Under the pieces are notes generated by a model that had not been told where the DNA came from, did not search any database, and saw only the letters and a program-made list of their open reading frames with translations. From Pseudomonadota bacterium (GTDB lineage: Bacteria > Pseudomonadota > Gammaproteobacteria > Pseudomonadales > Halieaceae), in NCBI GenBank assembly GCA_030591305.1, contig JAUVBI010000158.1, positions 1 to 7,371 on the forward strand: a DNA stretch of 7,371 nt, given 5' to 3'. This document shows, piece by piece, positions 1-5,841 of the stretch. A program made the position numbers and the translations under genes. Each line of letters begins with the position of its first letter. Positions within the stretch are counted from its first letter, which is position 1.

Positions 1-409
1 GCAGTATTTACTGCGATGGCAAATCTTTAATGTTCTTGCAGGCAACTCGGATGGCCACGCCAAAAACCTTTCACTTCTATACCAGGCCAATGGCGAAATT
101 CGATTAGCGCCTTTTTATGACCTGGTTTGCACCCACGCCATTGAGCGCATTGACTATCATCTGGCATTTTCCGTAGGCGAGGAGCGCAATCCCAGTGTGG
201 TTTCCCGGAAACACTGGGAAACACTGGCACAACAATGTGGTTTGCGTATCCGGTTTCTCCAGGATCAGGTTCAGGATGTTGCCGCTCGATTACTGGAGCA
301 TTTGCGGCCAACGCGGGGAATATTTGAAAGCCTATACGGGGACTATGCCGCGTTGCAACGGATCGAACAGATCGTGACCAAACAATGTCGACGGGCGATC
401 AACGAATAG
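1..409 (+). CDS. hipA: HipA-like Ser/Thr kinase toxin, C-terminal part (5' end outside window)
   Basis: The open frame enters at base 2 and gives 135 residues up to the TAG at 407-409. It carries the HipA kinase catalytic loop NSDGHAKN (fragment residues 15-22; catalytic Asp at 17, metal-binding Asn at 22). The activation-segment motif LAPFYDL follows, with its metal-binding Asp at residue 40. The 23-residue gap between the two aspartates equals that between D309 and D332 of E. coli HipA as I recall them. Characterised HipA proteins are about 400-440 aa, so roughly the last third is visible and it looks intact. Family members phosphorylate proteins such as glutamyl-tRNA synthetase and are normally held in check by an XRE-type HipB encoded just upstream; that region is outside the window. 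The next gene starts 11 bases after this stop, so co-transcription with the helicase is likely. The target of this kinase cannot be inferred. Confidence 0.9.
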   Translation, partial: QYLLRWQIFNVLAGNSDGHAKNLSLLYQANGEIRLAPFYDLVCTHAIERIDYHLAFSVGEERNPSVVSRKHWETLAQQCGLRIRFLQDQVQDVAARLLEHLRPTRGIFESLYGDYAALQRIEQIVTKQCRRAINE

Positions 410-413
410 GGGG
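408..413 (+). promoter_or_regulatory. Ribosome binding site deciding the GTG start of the SNF2 gene
   Basis: AGGGGG lies seven bases before GTG 421 and overlaps the hipA stop codon (TAG at 407-409). This supports GTG 421 over ATG 385 and suggests translational coupling between the kinase and the ATPase. Confidence 0.7.
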
Positions 414-420
414 CCTTGCA

Positions 421-3102
421 GTGAGCATATTTGACCTGGGCCTACTACCCTCAGGACATCTGCACTGTTTCCCATCAATAGCAGATGGTACAACAGCGAT
501 TAACAGTTACGCCATCGTCAAGGCGTTTACGCGTAGTGTGGGCGAGGGTTTGTTCACTCTTGCGGCAAGAAAAAGTAGCGCCGGCCTCTCCCCATCTTTG
601 CAATATTGGCGCGACTTTGCCTGCAAATATCTGAGTGAGCGCTGCCTGCTGACACAGGCAGATCCACATCAACCGGATCCTATTGAGCCACTCACGGCCA
701 ACGAAATCATGCCGCTACTAATGAGCGCACCACCGATGCGTGGGGCCGAGTATCTCTCTGCTCCGGTACTACAGGAAATTCGGTCCTTGCTTGATACCTG
801 GGTGTGCGCCCAGATTAAGGCTACTGGCGGGCTGGATGCACTTCTTGCCAAGAAAGCACCGCAATGGCACCAGGTAGGCCGTGTCTGCTTCCATCTGGCG
901 GAAAATAAAGATGACCCGGATTTTCCCTTTGCCTTCATGGCAACCTATGCTCCCAAATTGTCAGAACAGGGGCGTATTCGTCATCAACCACTCAGTCGTG
1001 CTTTACAGGAATATGCCGGCGCGAAAAACAAACAGGCCTTGATTCGTCTGCTTTCACCGGTTCAACTGGCCTCTGAGTCCAGCGCTGTAATTAAAGATCT
1101 GGTGGATACCGGCGATATTTATCATCCCCTGGCCTGGTCACCCGAGGAGGCCTATGCGTTTCTTAAGGATGCGCCACAATACGAGCAGTGCGGCGTGGTG
1201 GTTCGACTGCCTGACTGGTGGAAAAAACGCAGCAGACCACGCGCCAGCGTTACCATTGGTGAGAAAAAACAGCAGAACTTCAATATCGATTCACTGCTGG
1301 ATTTCAAACTGCATATTGCTCTGGGCGATAAGACGCTCAGCGAATCCGAGCTGAAAAAGCTGGCGGCGGCAGGTGATGGCCTCGTATTCATCAAAGGACA
1401 GTGGATTGAAGTAGATCAGGAAAAACTGAGTGAAGCCCTGGCCCACTGGAAAAAATTGAAAGCGGAATCTACAGATGGGGGGATCACCTTTGCTGAAGGG
1501 ATGCGGTTGCTGGCAGGCGCGCCGGCAGACTTGGGGGAGGATGCCCTGGAAGAGAGTCGAGCATGGTCCCTTGTTCAACCGGGCCAATGGCTGGCTACGC
1601 TACTGGATGAACTGCGCACACCCGCTCGACTGAAGGCTGCCAACCCGGGTAATTCACTCAAAGCGACCCTTCGGCCCTATCAACAGGCCGGTGTGAACTG
1701 GTTATGGTTGCTCTCTCAACTGGGATTAGGTGCCTGCCTGGCGGACGACATGGGGTTGGGGAAAACCATGCAGGTGATTTCCCTACTGCTTATCTTGAAA
1801 AAGAAGCGGTGTGACAAACCCTCTTTATTGGTGCTTCCCGCTTCTTTGATTGGTAACTGGAAAACAGAAATTGAACGTTTTTCCCCCTCTCTACGCTGTC
1901 TGTTTTTTCACAGTTCCCAGCTGAACAAAAAAGCAATGGATGCCATGGTGAATGACAGTACAACCTTGAAAGACATCGATGTAGTTGTAACCACCTATGG
2001 AACACTGATGCGTCAAGACTGGTTACAAGAACAAGTGTGGCAGCTGCTGGTGTTGGACGAAGCCCATGCCATCAAGAATCCAACCGCCAGGCAGAGCAAA
2101 GCAGTCAAGAAGCTCCGTGCCAAATCTCGTATAGCACTGACCGGCACACCGGTAGAAAACCAACTATCGGATCTCTGGTCACTGTTCGACTTTTTAAATC
2201 CTGGCCTGCTTGGATCTGCCGCACGATTCAAGGGGTTTGTGAAATCCCTTTCTGAACGGGAGAGTGACCAATATGCGCCGTTACGCAATCTGGTAAGCCC
2301 CTATATCCTGCGCCGTCTGAAAACTGATCGATCAATTATCAGCGATCTGCCAGAAAAGACTGAAGTGCCCGCCTACTGTGGTCTAAGCAAAGTGCAGGCT
2401 GCGCAATATCAACAGGCCGTCAATCAGATGGCGAATGCTATCGAGAACCTTGAAGGTATAAAGCGTCGAGGCCTGGTGCTCTCCTACCTGTTACGTTTCA
2501 AGCAGATCTGTAATCACCCATCACAACTGCTCGGGGATGATGAGTACGATCCGAAAAAGAGTGGAAAATTTCAACGCCTGGCTGAGCTGTGTGAAGAGAT
2601 CGCCTCGCGCCAGGAGAAGGTGCTGGTGTTTACTCAATTCCGGGAAATGACCACGCCACTGGAAAACTTTCTGGCACAGCAGTTCGGTCAGCCCGGACTG
2701 GTGTTGCATGGAGGCACTGCCGTTAAGCAAAGACAAAAACGGGTTGAGCAGTTCCAGGCAGAAGAGGGCCCCCCCTTCTTTATTCTCTCCCTCAAGGCGG
2801 GAGGCACCGGCCTCAACCTGACCCAGGCTTCCCATGTTATCCATTTTGATCGCTGGTGGAATCCGGCGGTGGAAAACCAGGCCACAGATCGCGCCTTTCG
2901 CATCGGACAGAAGAATAATGTACTCGTTCACAAATTTATCTGCCCTGGAACGGTAGAAGAGAAGATTGACGCCTTGATTAATGAAAAAATGGCCCTCGCC
3001 AACGATCTATTGGATGGTGGCGCTAATACACTGCTTACAGAGATGGATAATGAGACATTGCTCAATCTGGTATCACTCGATATTGAGAAGACGCAAGTCT
3101 GA
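421..3102 (+). CDS. SNF2/SWI2-family DEAD/DEAH-type ATPase (bacterial Snf2-like helicase)
   Basis: This is an 893-residue protein if it starts at GTG 421. That start has the Shine-Dalgarno AGGGGG at 408-413, seven bases away; an in-frame ATG at 385 has no good ribosome site and overlaps hipA. The helicase motifs are complete: Walker A DDMGLGKT (442-449), motif Ia near PASLIGNW (473-480), TTYGT (about 524-528), DEAH (546-549), TGTPVEN (574-580), YILRRLKTD (628-636), VLVFTQF (734-740), motif V SLKAGGTGLNL (790-800) and the arginine-finger motif QATDRAFRIGQ (820-830). Residues about 239-355 (WSPEEAYAFL..., VVRLPDWW, GLVFIKGQW) resemble the SNF2-associated domain that precedes the motor in large bacterial Snf2 proteins. 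The first 230 residues have no recognised fold. The family translocates on double-stranded DNA and remodels protein-DNA complexes rather than unwinding. It sits between hipA and a SWIM-domain gene, 12 bases before the latter. All catalytic residues are present, so it should be active. The substrate is unknown. Confidence 0.95.
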   Translation: MSIFDLGLLPSGHLHCFPSIADGTTAINSYAIVKAFTRSVGEGLFTLAARKSSAGLSPSLQYWRDFACKYLSERCLLTQADPHQPDPIEPLTANEIMPLLMSAPPMRGAEYLSAPVLQEIRSLLDTWVCAQIKATGGLDALLAKKAPQWHQVGRVCFHLAENKDDPDFPFAFMATYAPKLSEQGRIRHQPLSRALQEYAGAKNKQALIRLLSPVQLASESSAVIKDLVDTGDIYHPLAWSPEEAYAFLKDAPQYEQCGVVVRLPDWWKKRSRPRASVTIGEKKQQNFNIDSLLDFKLHIALGDKTLSESELKKLAAAGDGLVFIKGQWIEVDQEKLSEALAHWKKLKAESTDGGITFAEGMRLLAGAPADLGEDALEESRAWSLVQPGQWLATLLDELRTPARLKAANPGNSLKATLRPYQQAGVNWLWLLSQLGLGACLADDMGLGKTMQVISLLLILKKKRCDKPSLLVLPASLIGNWKTEIERFSPSLRCLFFHSSQLNKKAMDAMVNDSTTLKDIDVVVTTYGTLMRQDWLQEQVWQLLVLDEAHAIKNPTARQSKAVKKLRAKSRIALTGTPVENQLSDLWSLFDFLNPGLLGSAARFKGFVKSLSERESDQYAPLRNLVSPYILRRLKTDRSIISDLPEKTEVPAYCGLSKVQAAQYQQAVNQMANAIENLEGIKRRGLVLSYLLRFKQICNHPSQLLGDDEYDPKKSGKFQRLAELCEEIASRQEKVLVFTQFREMTTPLENFLAQQFGQPGLVLHGGTAVKQRQKRVEQFQAEEGPPFFILSLKAGGTGLNLTQASHVIHFDRWWNPAVENQATDRAFRIGQKNNVLVHKFICPGTVEEKIDALINEKMALANDLLDGGANTLLTEMDNETLLNLVSLDIEKTQV

Positions 3103-3103
3103 T

Positions 3104-3109
3104 AGGTGA
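3104..3109 (+). promoter_or_regulatory. Ribosome binding site of the SWIM gene
   Basis: AGGTGA, five bases before ATG 3115 and two bases after the helicase stop codon (TGA 3100-3102). It fixes the start at ATG 3115. Confidence 0.65.
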
Positions 3110-3114
3110 CATAT

Positions 3115-4107
3115 ATGAGTTACAACGGCTGGTCTCCCTATGTGCCGGTGGCACAGCGACGTGTCAAAGCGGCCAAAGCGATTAATAAACTACGAAAAAA
3201 GGGCATGAAAATTGAACCCATTGAGGTTGAGGGGCGGAAGATAACCCGTACATTCTGGGGTGAGGCCTGGTGCCGTCACCTGGAGAAATTCAGTGATTAT
3301 GCAAACCGTCTACCCAGGGGGCGAACCTATGTTCGTAACGGTTCGGTATGTCATCTAGCCATCTCCAAGGGCAAAGTCGAGGCCATCGTCAGCGGCTCAG
3401 CGCTCTATAGAATAAATATTAACATCACCCCACTGCCTCTAAACAAGTGGAAAAACGTACGCAAACAGTGCGCGGGTCAGATTGGCTCCATGCTGGAATT
3501 GTTGCAGGGGCGTTTCTCCAACAACGTCATGGAGATAGTGACCGATCAAAAACAGGGGCTATTTCCCAGGCCCAACGAGATAAAGCTTGCGTGCGACTGC
3601 CCCGATTGGGCAGGGATGTGCAAACACATTGCCGCCGTGCTGTACGGTGTTGGCGCCAGACTGGACCATCAACCGGAGCTGCTTTTTCTGCTGCGCAATG
3701 TTGATCATAAAGAACTGATTACCACGGAACTGGATATTCACTCGACTACGTCCGGAAAAGGAAAACGACGTCGGTTGGGGGGGGCTGATCTTTCCGATGT
3801 CTTTGGTGTCGACATGGAAGAGCCGCTCAAACCCAATCAAAAAACAAGTGCTGCTAGAAAAAAAACAATCAGGAAGAGAAAGAAAGCGTTTACGCCAACA
3901 GCGGCGGCGGTTACCAGACTCCGCAAGCGATTTGGAATGAACACATCACAGTTTGCAAAGTTACTTGGCGTCAGCCCGCCTACGGTAACCAATTGGGAAA
4001 ATGGCAGCGGCAAACTTAATCTCCGCCAACGCACCCTGGCTGCGCTTACCCGAGTGGTTGAATATACACCGGAGCAAGCCGAGAGAAAATTAAAGCAGGA
4101 CCGATAG
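3115..4107 (+). CDS. SWIM zinc-finger protein with C-terminal XRE-type helix-turn-helix
   Basis: This is a 330-residue protein. I chose ATG 3115 because AGGTGA (3104-3109) lies five bases upstream; an in-frame GTG at 3106 falls inside that ribosome site. The N-terminal half includes the conserved-looking segment RTFWGEAWCRHLE (about 45-57). The SWIM motif CxCx(n)CxH is complete: C160, C162, C169 and H171, followed by the usual helical tail (IAAVLYGVGARLD). SWIM domains bind DNA or protein and were named from SWI2/SNF2 ATPases and MuDR transposases; bacterial SWIM genes are often fused or adjacent to SNF2 genes, as here. A basic, lysine-rich linker (about 245-262) leads to an XRE-like helix-turn-helix (about 264-310; FAKLLGVSPPTVTNWENGSG). 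The fused HTH suggests sequence-specific DNA binding, either to guide the ATPase or to autoregulate the operon. The linker DNA contains runs of eight G and eight A. It is probably the last gene of the operon. Confidence 0.9.
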   Translation: MSYNGWSPYVPVAQRRVKAAKAINKLRKKGMKIEPIEVEGRKITRTFWGEAWCRHLEKFSDYANRLPRGRTYVRNGSVCHLAISKGKVEAIVSGSALYRININITPLPLNKWKNVRKQCAGQIGSMLELLQGRFSNNVMEIVTDQKQGLFPRPNEIKLACDCPDWAGMCKHIAAVLYGVGARLDHQPELLFLLRNVDHKELITTELDIHSTTSGKGKRRRLGGADLSDVFGVDMEEPLKPNQKTSAARKKTIRKRKKAFTPTAAAVTRLRKRFGMNTSQFAKLLGVSPPTVTNWENGSGKLNLRQRTLAALTRVVEYTPEQAERKLKQDR

Positions 4108-4427
4108 GCACCCAAACGATCTTATTGTCAAAATGGATTTCCAACCATCAAAGTGTAGCTGTGCGGCATGGACAGTATCTTTCGCAAAGCAAACGTACAC
4201 CCTCGCTCACTCAACCAGAACACACGGTATTTGTCGCATATCCAGGACGGCCATTTCGCCCGGCCCGCTGGTGTTTCTTTAGTGTCAAAAAATCTAATGT
4301 ATTACCGCCTTCTCCCAAAAAGCAATTTTCAGGATAACAATAAATCGATTGATTGGCTCAGGTTCAGGGCTTTTAAATCACTGCAACGCGACTATCGCGT
4401 CTCTGCCTCTACTGCAGAGTGAATGTA
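4108..4427. other. Intergenic stretch without a credible gene
   Basis: About 320 bases between the SWIM gene and the tRNA remnant. Short open frames exist on the + strand (for example 4168-4422), but they lack ribosome sites and recognisable composition. No clear terminator follows the SWIM gene. The only structure I see is a pair of small hairpins at its right end (4387-4419). Confidence 0.5.
4387..4419 (-). terminator. Two adjacent hairpins, possible terminator downstream of the tRNA-Ser end
   Basis: CGCGA-CTA-TCGCG (4387-4399) is a perfect 5-bp stem. CTCTGC-7-GCAGAG (4401-4406 with 4414-4419) is a perfect 6-bp stem. Read on the - strand they lie just past the CCA end of the tRNA remnant, where a tRNA transcription terminator would be. 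There is no strong T run after them, so termination is only a suggestion. Confidence 0.3.
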
Positions 4428-4457
4428 TGGCGGAGAGCGAGGGATTCGAACCCTGAG
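4428..4457 (-). other. tRNA-Ser 3'-end fragment, probable integration (att) site remnant
   Basis: On the - strand this reads as the 3' end of a tRNA: T-arm GGG-TTCGAAT-CCC, then acceptor strand GCTCTCC, discriminator G and CCA (ending at 4428). CTCTCCGCCA is the usual 3' end of gammaproteobacterial tRNA-Ser. No matching 5' acceptor (GGAGAGC), D-arm, anticodon arm or serine-type long variable arm is found in the following 100 bases of the - strand, so only the 3' end is present. Tyrosine-recombinase islands insert at tRNA 3' ends and leave such a copy at the far junction. The complete tRNA would be at the other end of the element. No integrase is in the window. Confidence 0.6.
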
Positions 4458-4524
4458 CGATGCTTTTTGCCGCCTCGCCATGCCCCCTAATGCCTTATAA
4501 ATCAAAGAGTTAAAAAATGGGCCC

Positions 4525-4574
4525 GGCATCAGAGGGCATCAAAAGGCGTGAGGATGGTCCCATGGTGGTCCCAT
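4525..4574. repeat. Two pairs of helically phased direct repeats next to the att remnant
   Basis: GGCATCA occurs at 4525-4531 and 4535-4541 (10-base period). GGTCCCAT occurs at 4556-4563 and 4567-4574 (11-base period). Both pairs put identical sites on one face of the helix about 70-145 bases from the tRNA end. Arm-type integrase or excisionase binding sites have this layout, so they may belong to the element end. This is inferred from arrangement only. Confidence 0.4.
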
Positions 4575-4579
4575 AGACC

Positions 4580-4894
4580 TCAAGCGGCGACAGGCCTGGC
4601 CTTCTCGATTCGAGCTCGCCGCTTCGGTGTGTTCAGCGCTTTCCACAGCTCGTTTCGCTGCTGCAAGTTCAGCCAGAAATCCGCTGAATTACCAAAGACC
4701 GTGGCCAGCATCAACGCGGTATCCGCCGTAATAGCGCGACGATTGGTACATAGTTCGTTGACGGTTTTTCGACTCACACCCATCGCTTCTGCCAGCTGTC
4801 CCTGTGTCAGTCCCATTGGCACCAGGAATTCTTCGTTAATCATTTCTCCCACACTGACGGGTTGTCGTTTCGTAATATTCATCGCCTGCCTCAT
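4580..4894 (-). CDS. higA: HigA-family antitoxin (XRE helix-turn-helix)
   Basis: This is a 104-residue protein with an XRE helix-turn-helix at about residues 29-75 (LTQGQLAEAMGVSRKTVNEL, then RRAITADTALMLATVFGNSADFWLNLQ). That is the HigA family signature, including the FGNSADFWLNLQ segment. HigA binds and neutralises the HigB RNase and represses its own operon. Its ATG overlaps the toxin stop codon as ATGA (4891-4894), so translation is probably coupled. A second in-frame ATG at 4882 has GAGG (4892-4889) six bases upstream and is an equally plausible start, giving 100 residues (MNITKRQPVSVGEM...). The toxin-first gene order is typical of higBA. The C-terminus is basic (KRRARIEKARP). Confidence 0.93.
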   Translation of the reverse strand: MRQAMNITKRQPVSVGEMINEEFLVPMGLTQGQLAEAMGVSRKTVNELCTNRRAITADTALMLATVFGNSADFWLNLQQRNELWKALNTPKRRARIEKARPVAA

Positions 4895-5187
4895 CGATAA
4901 TCGTGGTTATCCAGATAAATGTCTTTAGCCTCGCCTCTTTCACCTGACCACGCAAATACCAACCGCCATTGTTTGTTAATACGAATTGAATGTTTGCTGG
5001 CCAATTTTCCTCTCAACTTTTCAAAATGGTTACTCGGAGGTGAACGCAAGTCCAGGTCACAGGTCGCATCATCGATCAACTGCAGCTTTCGGAAAAGCCT
5101 GCCTTTGATTTCAGAGGGAATCCTCTTACTGCCCTTGTCTACCAGATAGAAGTCCTGAAGCCACCGGTCCCGAAAACTGTGAATCAA
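4891..5187 (-). CDS. higB: HigB-family toxin (RelE/ParE superfamily mRNA interferase)
   Basis: This is a 98-residue protein starting at TTG 5187. The TTG has a near-perfect Shine-Dalgarno AGGAGGT (5199-5193) five bases upstream and gives the family's usual N-terminus MIHSFRDRWLQDFY. A longer frame from 5202 would start inside that ribosome site. Family features are HFEKLRGKL (54-62), SIRINKQWRLVFAW (67-80) and the C-terminal DYR. H54, K57, R69 and R75 line up with the residues reported as important in Proteus vulgaris HigB. The last residue is Arg, where HigB usually ends DYH. The toxin cleaves mRNA in the ribosome A site and is neutralised by the HigA encoded next, with a 4-base overlap. The usual length is about 92, so this is full length. 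Confidence 0.92.
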   Translation of the reverse strand: MIHSFRDRWLQDFYLVDKGSKRIPSEIKGRLFRKLQLIDDATCDLDLRSPPSNHFEKLRGKLASKHSIRINKQWRLVFAWSGERGEAKDIYLDNHDYR

Positions 5188-5192
5188 AAGCC

Positions 5193-5209
5193 ACCTCCTC
5201 AAAGAGGAG
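5193..5209 (-). promoter_or_regulatory. higB ribosome binding site within a perfect inverted repeat
   Basis: The toxin's AGGAGGT (5199-5193) overlaps the palindrome CTCCTC-TTT-GAGGAG read on the - strand (5209-5195; 6-bp stem, 3-base loop). If transcribed whole it would hide the ribosome site. If the start of transcription is near 5205, as the promoter suggests, only the right arm would be in the RNA and the palindrome could instead be a DNA site. Confidence 0.5.
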
Positions 5210-5211
5210 AT

Positions 5212-5240
5212 ACTGTAACGCTCCTAGTTACTTATCGCAA
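5212..5240 (-). promoter_or_regulatory. Predicted sigma70-type promoter of higBA
   Basis: On the - strand TTGCGA (5240-5235) and TACAGT (5217-5212) are separated by exactly 17 bases. Each matches the consensus at four of six positions. The predicted start of transcription is near 5205, leaving a leader of about 18 bases before the TTG start. This is prediction by eye. Confidence 0.5.
5215..5231. promoter_or_regulatory. Candidate HigA operator inside the higBA promoter
   Basis: GTAAC-7-GTTAC is a perfect inverted repeat covering part of the -10 box and the spacer of the predicted higBA promoter. HigA-type antitoxins repress their operon by binding palindromes in this position. No binding evidence exists for this sequence. 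Confidence 0.45.
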
Positions 5241-5269
5241 GCATCTCGCTCATCTTTATCCACTAAGCG

Positions 5270-5316
5270 GAACTTTATGCCCAAGAGGATGGCATTAACG
5301 TCAAGTCCCTGTATTC
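5270..5316 (+). repeat. Degenerate hairpin repeat, copy A
   Basis: Contains TTATGCCCAAGA (5275-5286), then GGCAT and AGTCCCTG(T)ATTC (5304-5316), matching copy B at 5826-5873 in order and orientation. Copy A can also fold on its own: TTTATGCC (5274-5281) faces GGCATTAA (5291-5298), seven of eight paired, with a 9-base loop. Its right arm reads GGCATTAACGTCA, the near-complement of TGACGTTATGCC in copy B. Confidence 0.5.
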
Positions 5317-5340
5317 AGCCAGGAAAGTGCAGACTGGGAA

Positions 5341-5353
5341 AGGCACATTGCCT
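5341..5353 (-). terminator. Weak hairpin downstream of the small - strand ORF
   Basis: AGGCA-3-TGCCT, followed on the - strand by two further T (TGCCTTT). It lies about 25 bases after the stop of the ORF at 5379-5663. The stem is short and the T run is minimal, so this is a weak terminator candidate. Confidence 0.25.
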
Positions 5354-5378
5354 CTTCCTCAGCCAAGCCGTTTGCTAT

Positions 5379-5663
5379 TCAGGACACGGCCAAAGACTGC
5401 CTGACAAACAACGTCGCTGAACTCTCGGTTGATTCGAGGAGCTGCTGAATCCAGTCTGCCACCTCGTCAATATTGTCCAGCTTGGCAGCGGCATCCATCG
5501 CCCTATCGTACGCCTCCACCACATCAACACTGGTCACCTCGTAACCCCACCCTTCACACAACCACCGCAGGGCCGCCATGGCGGAACCCAGTGCAAATCC
5601 CGGCTCCTTGTCCACATATGTATACGCCACTCCAGTAGCGCGGTTATTTGCCGCTGACCCCAT
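5379..5663 (-). CDS. Small hypothetical protein, unrecognised
   Basis: This is a 94-residue open frame. The middle has protein-like composition, with an alanine-rich stretch (GFALGSAMAALRWLCEGWGYEV, about residues 22-43) and an acidic, helical-looking tail (VVEAYDRAMDAAAKLDNIDEVADWIQQLLE, about 48-77). There is no signal peptide or membrane segment and I recognise no domain. ATG 5663 has no well-spaced ribosome site; an AGGAG lies about 17 bases upstream, with only a CTG at normal spacing from it, so the start is uncertain. It is transcribed in the same direction as higBA but lies upstream of their promoter. It is bracketed by two copies of a degenerate repeat (5270-5316 and 5826-5873), a cassette-like arrangement. 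It could be a genuine accessory gene or a chance frame. Confidence 0.4.
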   Translation of the reverse strand: MGSAANNRATGVAYTYVDKEPGFALGSAMAALRWLCEGWGYEVTSVDVVEAYDRAMDAAAKLDNIDEVADWIQQLLESTESSATLFVRQSLAVS

Positions 5664-5795
5664 AGATCCCAGATCCGCTCCTATTGCCTGACTTCATCAT
5701 TCGCATCACTTGCCGACACACAACCGTGCACCAGCCTGGATTAACCAGGTGACTTTTCGTCTAAAAATAGCTATGAAGGATTTGCCGAAGAGAGC

Positions 5796-5841
5796 GGCAT
5801 AACGCCAACGCAGATTTGACGGTCAGAACTGACGTTATGCC
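5796..5841. repeat. Long-loop inverted repeat GGCATAACG / CGTTATGCC
   Basis: A perfect 9-bp inverted repeat: GGCATAACG at 5796-5804 and CGTTATGCC at 5833-5841. Inside the loop GTCAG-AA-CTGAC (about 5822-5833) is another short inverted repeat. Its right arm overlaps repeat copy B. The shape recalls a folded recombination site, but its 46 bases are shorter than a normal integron attC and it lacks complementary inner L boxes. Confidence 0.45.

Noticed and set aside
191..227. Inverted repeat CCCAGTGT...ACACTGGG and a 10-base tandem repeat GGAAACACTG in hipA
   Set aside because: Both lie inside conserved-looking HipA coding sequence (RKHWETLA) and no role is evident; probably coincidental.
385..420. 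ATG 385 as the start of the SNF2 gene
   Set aside because: No Shine-Dalgarno before it and a 25-base overlap with hipA; GTG 421 has AGGGGG at ideal spacing.
2521..2931. 136-residue - strand open frame
   Set aside because: It lies entirely opposite the conserved C-terminal helicase motifs of the SNF2 gene and has no family features.
4168..4422. 84-residue + strand open frame
   Set aside because: No ribosome site, no family resemblance, and it runs into the hairpins beside the tRNA remnant; probably a chance frame in intergenic DNA.
4428..4520. Complete tRNA-Ser gene on the - strand
   Set aside because: Only the T-arm and 3' acceptor are present; no 5' acceptor strand, anticodon arm or long variable arm can be found.
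5730..5747. Inverted repeat CCTGG-ATTAA-CCAGG
   Set aside because: A 5-bp stem without a T run or gene end next to it; too weak to call a terminator or operator.
5796..5841. Integron attC site
   Set aside because: The outer arms GCATAAC/GTTATGC resemble R boxes, but they deviate from RYYYAAC, the inner L boxes are not complementary, and 46 bases is short for an attC. No integron integrase is in the window.
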